64,000 nucleotides of DNA from positions 76,248,001 to 76,312,000 of the forward strand of contig JAZHRO010000002.1 in assembly GCA_037157565.1 (NCBI GenBank). The letters are read 5' to 3'. The notes below the pieces were generated by a model. It made no database searches. It was not told the DNA's origin and saw only the letters and a program-made list of their open reading frames with translations. This stretch comes from Thalassia testudinum (lineage: Eukaryota; Streptophyta; Magnoliopsida; Alismatales; Hydrocharitaceae). Positions 55,707-64,000 of this stretch are shown piece by piece (position 1 is the first letter of the stretch; each line of letters starts with the position of its first letter). The position numbers were made by a program, and so were the translations under genes.

Positions 55707-57600
55707 ATGGCACAACCCGTAGAAGAAAATAATCTCGAAAATCAACTTCAGCGCATCAATGATCCATTCCAAGCCTTTGTAAACCCACCACAGCGTCCAA
55801 TAATGCGAGATCACTACAATCTCGTTGTGGTGGCAATTGAACCTCGAGTATAAATACACGTTGGAGGTCCTGAACTGAACTCGACCCCAACATGATTCAT
55901 GCCATTCCCAAATTCCATGGGCGTAATTCTAAAGATCCTTTCCAGCATATCAAACAACTCAAGCATCTGGCCCAAACCTTCGGATCAGAATCTCAAAATT
56001 GGAATGTCCTACTCATGAAAATGTTCTCCTTCTCTCTCATGGATAAAGCTGCTCACTGGTACCAAACCCAAACGTGTCCAATCAATACCTGGGCAGAACT
56101 TCAATTCGAGTTTTTGAGAAATTTCTTCCCTGTTGGTCGAACAAATGCTTTACGGCACCATATCACACATTTCACACAGCAAGCAGGAGAACCACTTCAC
56201 GAGGCATGGGATCATTTTCCGGATCTCATAAGAAAGTGCACCCACCACGAAGTTCCTAAATGGGAACAAGTCCAGTCTTTTTACCAGGGAGTCCGTGAGG
56301 ATATTTGATTATTCGGCAATGTGACCTGCGGAGGAAACACTATGGGTCAACACGAAGGCACCGTGTGGGAGATTCTCGAGAATATGTGCGAGAACTCCAT
56401 CAATAATGAATCCATGGGCATGTTCGACCAGACGAATGGCTATGCATTGAAGAATCCAAAGGGAGCACATGAGATGCAGGGCTTGTCCTCTTCCATCGAC
56501 TTGGAACTGATGGCCAGTCATCTGGACAAGGTCTCTATTATTGAGAAGAAGGTGGATGAGCTAACTCGACATTTGCAGCGAGCCGCCTCTACGCAAAACT
56601 TGTTCACGCAACCACCCTCTAGCAGGGAGGTCGTGCACAACATCTAGCATCGACCTTCTCAGGGGGTGGACCCGTATCCACCCTCGTCCGGTTCTGGTTT
56701 CGGAGGAAACTCTGGACCCACCTACTCTGGTTGGGGGAACTCTGAGCCCTTGTATTCTGATTTTCCCGAGGTTCCTCAGACCTCAACGCCATTCAGAATG
56801 ATCCATTCTCAAACACTTATGACCCTGGATGGCATAATCATCCCAATTTCACACGGTCAGGCAATAATCAAAATCAAAGACCTCAATATCAGCCCCGACC
56901 ACAAGCTCCTCATCCAAACCAGCCGCCTCAGCCTCGACCTAACCTAACTTATCAATTTGGGCCGACTCATACAGATCAAATGACTCTTATCCTTCAGACT
57001 CTAGCGACATTCAGAAGCGAATGCAGCTATGCAAAAATAGCACAGAGATGAGATCACAGAGGTTTGTAATCAACTTGCCCAGATGGCAAATCCTCACCAA
57101 CCTGGTGCACTTCCTTCACAACCTCTGCCTAATTCGAATAACGTGCCGAACCAGAGGCACATTATGAACCCAAATCTGGGCCAAGCTTACTTTGTTTATC
57201 AGGCCCCTTCTACCCCATCACCCGACGGGATGGAGGCTTCAACATCATAAACGAGATACCAGCAGCAAGCACCTCTTTTACCCATACCAAACCAGAACCA
57301 GTAGGGATTGGATTCTGTTACTACTCGCATTGGCAAAACAAAACAGGACCCACCTTATCTAAGCCAATCCCAGCCTGGTAATACAAACCCTAACCCTAGG
57401 ATAGTTATCCAGGACACCTCTATCCCAAATCAAGAACCTGGACCCATTTTAGAGGAAAAAGGATAACCAAAACCGTGGCACCTGAGGAGGACATGGTTAA
57501 GCTCTTTAAGCAGGTCCACATAAACATCCCCTTGATGGATGCAATACACCATATATCGGCTTACTCACGATTTCTGAAAGACATATGTACACCTAAGCGT
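55707..57600 (+). pseudogene. Athila gag
   Basis: The start MAQPVEENN at 55707 is supported by alignment with the gag start of the other copy (both continue to MRDHYN). A stop at about 55852 is followed by the capsid core from 55892: IPKFHGRNSKDPFQHI, MDKAAHWYQTQTC, FLRNFFPVGRTNALRHH, LHEAWDHFPDLIRKCTHH and VQSFYQGVREDI. A stop at 56308 separates the helical part (56321-56647, DKVSIIEKKVDELTRHL). A Gly/Pro/Ser-rich tail follows, then the Pro-rich linker to about 57590 (IPLMDAIHHISAYSRFLKD). No zinc knuckle is visible, as is usual for this lineage. Four or more stops and shifts make it non-functional. Confidence 0.88.
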
Positions 57601-60600
57601 AAGCCGTGAATCAAAGACGGGAATTTGATCGTACTGTCAGAGCAAGATAGCTCTGTCATTTTGAGCAAACTCTAGCCTAAGGCAAAGAACACAGGTACCC
57701 CTCTGATCTCCTATGAAATCGGTGATATATAATTTTACCGAGCTTTATTAGACTTAGGAGACTCCATAAATTTGATACCTATATCCCTACTAGACTACTT
57801 CAAGGAATTTAAGCTTAAACCAACTGAAATGACTTTACAACTAGCTGACTGATCAATTAAGTCACCGAAAGGAATTCTCGAAGATGTCATAGTTAGGGTA
57901 CGTGATTTCTATTTTCCAGTAGATTTTATTGTCTTAGACATGGATGCTCCTGAGAATGTGAAGAATACACCGATCATACTAGGAAGACCTTTTCTTGCCA
58001 CTGCTAGGGCCAATATCAATTGTAAGGAGGGCCAAATTGAATTGAAATTTGGAAGCAAGATACTAAAGATCGACATGTTTAAGGCCCAACAAGGAATTAA
58101 TTGCAGAGTCATAGAACATATTTGCAATATCGAAGCTGTGGTTGACGACTTTATCGAAGAAAAATTAACTATTTCTGATCAACCACATGAAGCTCAAAAC
58201 CCGCAATTAGAGGAGTCTGAACCCAACCTAGACACACCCATCCTAAACCACTCACTGTTGTTGACAACCCGATTTTGGAATTAAAGCCTCTTCCTGAACA
58301 TCTCAAGTACGTCTTTTTGGGTTCCAATCAGACGTTTCCTGTGATTATCAACTCCCGACTCACACTTGATCAGGAAACATGCCTGATTTTTATTCTCTAG
58401 CAACATCGAAGAGCAATTGGATGGACTCTCGATGATCTCACTGGTATCAACCCTTCATACTGCACACATCACATCTACACTGAAGAGGTCTCACGACCAT
58501 CTTGTGAAATGCAGAGACACCTGAATCCAAATCTGTAGGATGTCATGTAAAAGGAGATCATCAAGTGGTTAGATGCAAGGATCATCTACCCGATCTCTGA
58601 AAGTTAGTGAGTGAGCCCAATCCAAGTTGTGCCTAATAAGGTAGGCCTCACCTTCATCACAACTGAAATAGGAGAAGCCATACTAACCCGTATAGCAAAC
58701 TCATGGAGAGTCTGCATTGATTACAGAAGACTCAATTCCTCCACAAAGAAGGATCATTTCCCACTACCGTTCATTGATCAGATTCTTGAGAAACTAGCGG
58801 GAAATCGATTCTTCTACTTTTTGGACAGGTACTCCAGTTACAATCAGGTCGCAATCCATCCCAAGGACCAAGAGAAGACCACCTTCACTTGCCCCTTTAG
58901 AATATACGCATTCCGAAGGATGCCATCTGGTCTCTGTAATGCACTCGCTACTTTTCAGCGGTGCGTGCTTGCCATATTCTCATATATGGTAGGTGAATAC
59001 CTTGAAGTCTTCATGGATGACTCCTCAGTATTTGGTGAATCATTTGACGATTGCCTCCTGCACTTGGTCCAGATCCTCAGGTGATGCATCGATGTGAACT
59101 TGGTTCTTTCCTGGGAAAAGAGCCACTTCATGGTACCTGAGGGAATTGTTCTGGGACATCTCATCTCTGAAAAGGGCATCCAGGTTGATCGAGCCAAGGT
59201 GAATCTGATTTTCAAACTCCCTATGCCTAGCTCGGTCAAAGACATCCGATCCTTCCTAGGGCACGTCGATTTTTACTGCCGATTCATTCCCGATTTCTCA
59301 AAAATCATGCACCCCTTGACTAATCTATTATCTAAGGATGTCATTTTTGAAATCTCCAAGGAGTGCACTCAGGCATTTGAAATCCTGCGTGATTGAGTTA
59401 CCCAAGCACCTATCCTGCAGTCTCCTGATTGGTCTCAACCCTTTAAGATCATGTGCGACGCATCTGGTTATGCTGTAGGAGCGGTACTTGGGCAAAAAAT
59501 AGACGGGAAACCTGTGGTCATCTACTACGCTAGCAAGACACTTGGCGAGGCTCAATGTAACTATACAGTTACTGAGAAAGATCTGCTAGCCGTAGTATTT
59601 GCCCTGGAAATATTCAGATCATATCTTTTAGGTTCCCATGTTATCATATACTCAGATCACACTACAGTGAGGCACCTCCTTGCAAAGAAGAATGAGAAAC
59701 CTCGACTTATCCATTGATCTTACTGTTGCAAGAATTCGATCTTGAGATTCGCGATAAAGCAGGAAAGCAGAACATGGTAGCTGACCACTTATCCCACCTT
59801 CCTTCTGACTATATCAACCCTTCCGGACCCATCATAGAACATTTTCCCGATGAGCACCTCATGACTATTAGTACAGAACCTCCTTGGTTTGCTGATTTAG
59901 TAAACTACTTAGCATCACATCAGACCCTGTCCGATTGGCCGAAGGCCAAGAAGGACAAATTACTTTTTGATGCCTAGTACTACTTTTGGGAAGACCCTTA
60001 TCTCTTCTGCATTGGTGCTGATCAGATCATCCGATGATGTGTTCCGGAAGTGGAAATTCAGGACATTTTGTCCTTCTACCATGACCAGGCCTACGATGGA
60101 CACTTCTTTGGTCATAAAACCACATCAAAAGTCCTCCAGTGCGGCTTCTATTGGTCCACAATTTTCAAAGACGCATACAATCACTGTAAGGCATGCACTC
60201 ATTACCAGACCTTAGGCAACACGAGCCGCAACGATATGATACTTTTATAGCCGATTCTTGTATACGAAATCTTCGATATTTGGGGGATTGATTTTATGGG
60301 ACCCTTCCCTATTTCGATGACTTCAAATACATTCTTGTCACTTTTTACTACAAGTCCAAATGGATCGAAGCCATTTGGACCCGAACCAACGATCACAAAG
60401 TGGTTATCAAATTCATTCATCAAAACATCTTTTCTCGATTTGGGATTCCACGTGCCATGATCTCCGATGGAGGGACCCATTTCATGAATGCTCAGTTCAA
60501 ATCACTGATGACCAAATACAGGGTGTTGCATCGACTCTCTACTCCTTAGCACCCCTAAACCAATGGTTTAGTTGAGCTGTCGAATCGAGAAATCAAGAAA

Positions 60601-61170
60601 ATCCTTCAGGTCACTGTCCGACCTGACAGGAAGGATTGGTCGTCCTGACTTTCGGAACCTTTGTGAGCCTATAGGATCTCCCACAAAACCCAATTGAGCA
60701 TGTCTCCTTTCAGATTGGTGTACGGGAAGGCATGTCACCTCCCCGTCGAGTTGGAGCACAAAGCCTATTAGGCCATACGGAAGTGTAATCTCGATCTTTC
60801 TAAGGCAGGAACCCACAGAAAACTTCAAATGAGCGAGATCGATGAACTACGCCATGATGCATATGAGAAATCATAAATTTACAAAGAGGGGGTTAAGGTC
60901 CTTTACGACAAGCACATATCTAGAAAGATCTTTTTCCCTAGTTAGAAAGTCCTACTCTTTGACGCAAAACTCAAATTGTTCCTAGGAAGACTCATATCAA
61001 AATGGATTGGACCATACCTTGTCTAATGAATCTTTGGAAATGGAGCTATCAAAATAAGTTAACTCAGCCATGATTCAGAACCTTTTGTCGTGAACAGTTA
61101 GAGACTCAAATCATTCATTGAACTCACTGATGTGAACAGGGCTGAGGTATCTTTTGATCTCCATTCTCCC
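57601..61170 (+). pseudogene. Athila pol: protease, reverse transcriptase, RNase H, integrase
   Basis: Protease near 57745 reads LLDLGDSINLIP, keeping the catalytic D-L-G that the other copy has lost. RT follows with SWRVCIDYRRLNSS (58706), PLPFIDQILEKLAGN, MPSGLCNALATFQ and an intact EVFMDDSSVFG box (59010). The thumb has GHLISEKGIQVD and FLGHVDFYCRFIPDF. RNase H has [13 protein letters not shown] (59451) and [13 protein letters not shown]. Integrase shows the zinc region (SFYHDQAYDGHFFGHK, then NHCKACTHYQ, 60080-60210), then FDIWGIDFMGPF near 60270 and the PLNQWFS counterpart of the last catalytic block near 60560. It ends with KWIGPYLV and RLKSFIEL near 61110. In-frame stops occur at about 57730, 57851, 59083, 59396, 59717, 59977 and 60250, among others. 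Confidence 0.9.
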
Positions 61171-62122
61171 TGAGCTTATTGCGCCCTGATGAGAACCTCA
61201 TCATGAGCCCCAACTAGCTCATTTTGACCTGAGAAAGTAAACAAAATCTCCTAATAACCTAAAGGAAGGCCTAATTTAAGGGATTGCTGTTCTGGGAAGG
61301 AAACATGAACTAAAGGGTAAAACTGTAATTTTACCATTGCAGTACATCAACGGGATTTCTCAGGGGCTAAAAATAGGTCAATTAAACTTAATAAGAGGAA
61401 AAGTGTGATGGTTCAGTCAGAAAAGGGTTATTGTGAGATTTAAAAATTAAGTGACATTCTGTAACCCTAAAACAAATCCACTTAATTTAATAAGGTTTTT
61501 GTCAGGATAAAAATCAACTAAATCCTCTAAAATTCATGTAAAAATATCCCCTAGGGTTTATAACCTTCAATTTGGCCTTTGGAACCTATTTTGACCTAGA
61601 TTGGGGTCCTACCTCAGCATTTAACCTAATTTGGGTTTTTATGTAAAATATCCAGTCAAACATGGTCAAACCTAAAATCCAGCTTCTCCATTGGACTCCT
61701 TAGGTCAAAATTAGGTTTGTACCTAAATTTGGGCCTAAGGGAAGGTCATCTTGACATACTTTGCAAAATGGTCCACCTAATTACATTTTGGCACCTAACT
61801 TTTGAAAACTCTTGTACAGAGCCCCCTAACTTCCTCGCCACCCTTACATTCAGGTTCCTCTACCATTACAGCGGAGGAATCCCACTCCGGAGAGGATTTG
61901 AAGAGGATATCTCCTTGAATCCTCAGAGATCTCCTCCTAGATTTGAAAGGAAGATTCTCTCAGGATTTCTCCATCGTCTGAACAAGATCTCTATATCTGA
62001 TTTACACCAAATCAATCGTGCGAACGCTTGAGAGATTTGGGTGTCTTGAGCACCTTCCATCTCTGGAGAGACCTTTACGCTGGAAGGCTTGCCTTCCAAG
62101 CACAAAGGGCTCGGCCAACGAC

Positions 62123-62130
62123 TATAAAAG
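62123..62130 (+). promoter_or_regulatory. LTR TATA box
   Basis: ACGACTATAAAAGGACC, at about the same distance into the LTR as in the other copies. Confidence 0.65.
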
Positions 62131-63339
62131 GACCCCCGGTCCTTGACGCATCTTTCAAGCTTGATTTGGTCGCAGATACCCTCTCAATTTCCTCCTTCCT
62201 CATCTCCAGTCAAATGCCTGCAAGCTTCGACAAACTCTCCTCCCTCCTCTCATCGCTCTGCCACCATACCCATGGTAGAGTTAGCTTCGTCTTGTTCTTC
62301 CGCGTTGCACTGCACCAGCACATGCCTCTCCGACCTCCTCCTCGTCGCCGCCATCTCCTCCTTAGGGCTTTCTTCCCCAACGACGGCACATATGCGCTGC
62401 TTGTCTCCTCTCCCTCCTCTTCATCCCAGTACTCGCAGATAAGTTTCTCTCCTCCCACTCCTCATTTTCCCTCACTTAATTTCAAGAAATGGCCCTCGAC
62501 AGCCACTATCCACCTTCGTCTCCCTCATCTCCGGCCGACCACCAGCGAGGTGCATCCACCTCTCCGCACCTCCACATGCCTTGCCAAACACCTCATCACC
62601 TCTGCCATCACCCACTGATCACCTTCCACCCATCCACTGACCACCACACATGCCCTCCACTTCCATCGGACAAACCCACAAGCACGGTCATAGTTCGACC
62701 TAGGCACGCATGCCTAGGCCGTTCTATGCCACGGCAACCCCCGCTTCACCTTCACTGTGACATGGTCAAGCTTTCCCTATTGTTTGACAGGGTCACAAGG
62801 CCGTATTTGTGTCACGCAGGACTGAGCCCCCTTTCGCAATTAACGCTGAAGCAAGCAAGCTTGCTATGAGCTCCAGGCCGCGAGCTCCAGGAATAAGAGC
62901 TCCAGGTGATGTGCGTTGAGTGCGCAAACATTTCTAGCCTGAGAGTAGACTTCGCGAGGCTCCCAGCTACTCGAATTGCGTGGACTTCCCTCTTGCGGGT
63001 GCCAGCAGAAGCGGGTGGGACATTTAGTCCCACCTCGTGAACTCACAAATGTGGTGAGCGACTTATATTGATTTTGTGTTTCCTGTTGGTCGCCTCAAGT
63101 GACACGGTGTGAGGTCCCTTGCCCTCACATGCTCACGCCTCGTCCACGACCCTTGCCCCCACAGACTTAGCACCTGACCCGATTACCTTGCACTCCTCAC
63201 GCACTACACCACGCCGGTGCGCCTTGACCCGCGCACGCGAAACCCGACCCGATTACTCGACTTTGGGAGAGCGTACCTAAGGGTGAAATAGAGAGAGAGG
63301 GATGCGGGGAGGGGTAGGGTTAGGTTTTGCTTTGTTTTT

Positions 63340-63720
63340 CTGTGCAGGAAAGGAAGAAGAATCTGAAGGCAGAAGAAGAGAAAGCTAAGAAGGAAGAAGA
63401 GGAGCAGCTGAAGAAGAAGACCAAGTGCAGAAGAGGAAGAAAAGAAGAAGAAGGAGGCAGTTACTGAAGGCAGGACTTGAAGGAAAAGGAAGCCAAAGAC
63501 AAGGAGGGACTTAGCCGCAGAAGACTGCAGAGGAATAAGAAAGAAGAAGAGGAAGCCAAAGAAGGCAAAAGCTAAAGAAGAGAAGAAGAAAGAGCAGCCA
63601 AGCAGAGACAGAAGAAGGAAGAAGAAGACAAGGAAAGAAAGAAGAAAAGAAGAAAGAGGACTGCAGAAGGAGTGGCCATAGAGAAAGAGAAGGCAAAATC
63701 AAAGAGAAGAACAAGCCATG
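63340..63720 (+). repeat. GAA/GAG-rich purine tract in the LTR
   Basis: About 380 bp made mostly of AAG, GAA and GAG steps on the plus strand. Shorter counterparts lie at 54050-54220 (plus) and 4780-4930 (CTT-rich, so purine-rich on that element's sense strand), at the same place in each LTR. Confidence 0.75.
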
Positions 63721-64000
63721 CACTGTAGCAGAAACATTTAAGACGTCTGATTTTACATCAAACGTCCACTTTTTGAGCTTATCTTTACATTGACATTATT
63801 TTTACTTCTCAATTTTGATTGGATTGGTTATTGCCTTTTATTAAATTGAGAGTTGTGCTCTTAAGTTTTTAAATACCCAATTGCTCCCTGTGTTCGACCT
63901 CAGATACCTTAATTTTTTAGTAATAAATTATTATTTATTTTCGCAGAGATTTTATTTATACTGCAACGAACATCTTTTAAAAACACAATCTCACCCCATC

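Larger units (their letters stand above)
51859..64000 (+). mobile_element. Athila-type Ty3-gypsy retrotransposon, plus strand
   Basis: 5' LTR, tRNA-Asp-type primer site, leader, gag, protease, RT, RNase H and integrase follow in order on the plus strand. An LTR then starts at 61187 and runs to the window edge. It is the same family as the element at 1-7147 in its LTR and coding parts. Every gene has stops. The right-hand LTR is much more different from the 5' LTR than the 5' LTR is from that of the other copy, so the right end may be of separate origin. The 5 bases before it are GTCGT. The matching duplication would be beyond 64000. Confidence 0.88.
61187..64000 (+). repeat. Right-hand LTR, divergent, running to the window edge
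   Basis: It starts TGATGAGAACCTCATCA, followed by TGAGCC as in the other gypsy LTRs. It carries a TATA box at 62123-62130, a purine-rich run at about 63340-63720 and near its end TTGCTCCCTGTGTTCGACCT (63880) and ACTGCAACGAACATC (63960). It is therefore almost complete. It matches the 5' LTR only patchily. It also lacks a clear polypurine tract just before its start. It could be the element's own 3' LTR after recombination, or an independent insertion. Confidence 0.75.

Noticed and set aside
62028..62869. Plus-strand frames of 196 and 126 codons, Pro/Ser/His-rich
   Set aside because: They are inside the right-hand LTR near its TATA box. Composition is low complexity and they overlap each other.

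Overview
This window is plant nuclear DNA made almost entirely of nested retrotransposons. I see no host gene, no rRNA or tRNA gene, and nothing prokaryotic. Ty3-gypsy elements of the Athila and Tat lineages, a Sirevirus-like Ty1-copia element with tRNA-Met priming, and a plant LINE together point to a repeat-rich angiosperm. The species cannot be read from the sequence.

Layout. (1) 1-7147, minus strand: part of an Athila-type element (RT, protease and gag remnants, leader, tRNA-Asp-type primer site, complete 5' LTR). It is inserted in the RNase H region of (2), a decayed Tat-type element on the minus strand that survives as three islands: 7148-8379, 18307-18982 and 26721-28021. (3) 8380-18306, minus: a complete non-autonomous LTR element with 2.7-kb LTRs, 5-bp target duplication GTCCA and one decayed non-gag-pol reading frame. 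(4) 18983-26720, minus: a second complete non-autonomous element with 1.75-kb nearly identical LTRs, target duplication GCCAT and one intact 616-codon frame of unknown function. (5) 28022-47533, minus: a copia element with gag-pol, an extra gene after pol and several polypurine blocks. It is interrupted by a LINE (about 29011-34095), a gypsy solo LTR (34875-37517) and a second solo LTR (40715-43524). Its right LTR is cut at 47533. (6) 47534-51858: an AT-rich, long LTR-like segment of another family. (7) 51859-64000, plus: a second Athila element with 5' LTR, gag, protease, RT, RNase H and integrase remnants, then a very divergent LTR from 61187.

How the parts relate. Insertion order can be read directly. 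The Tat element is oldest. Elements 1, 3, 4 and the copia element landed in it. The LINE and two solo LTRs landed in the copia element. Segment 6 cut the copia LTR, and element 7 cut segment 6. The Athila copies (1 and 7) are autonomous in layout but every gene is broken. Element 3 shares their untranslated leader and LTR start, so it was probably mobilised in trans by Athila proteins. Element 4 has the best tRNA-Asp primer site and the youngest-looking LTRs.

The most interesting signals are the intact uncharacterised 616-residue protein of element 4, the duplicated polypurine block conserved in elements 3 and 4, a 17-bp palindrome at the LTR 5' ends that shows compensatory changes between families, palindromic motif arrays in the copia LTR and in a solo LTR, and the extra gene downstream of copia pol. 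All identities between copies were judged by eye.
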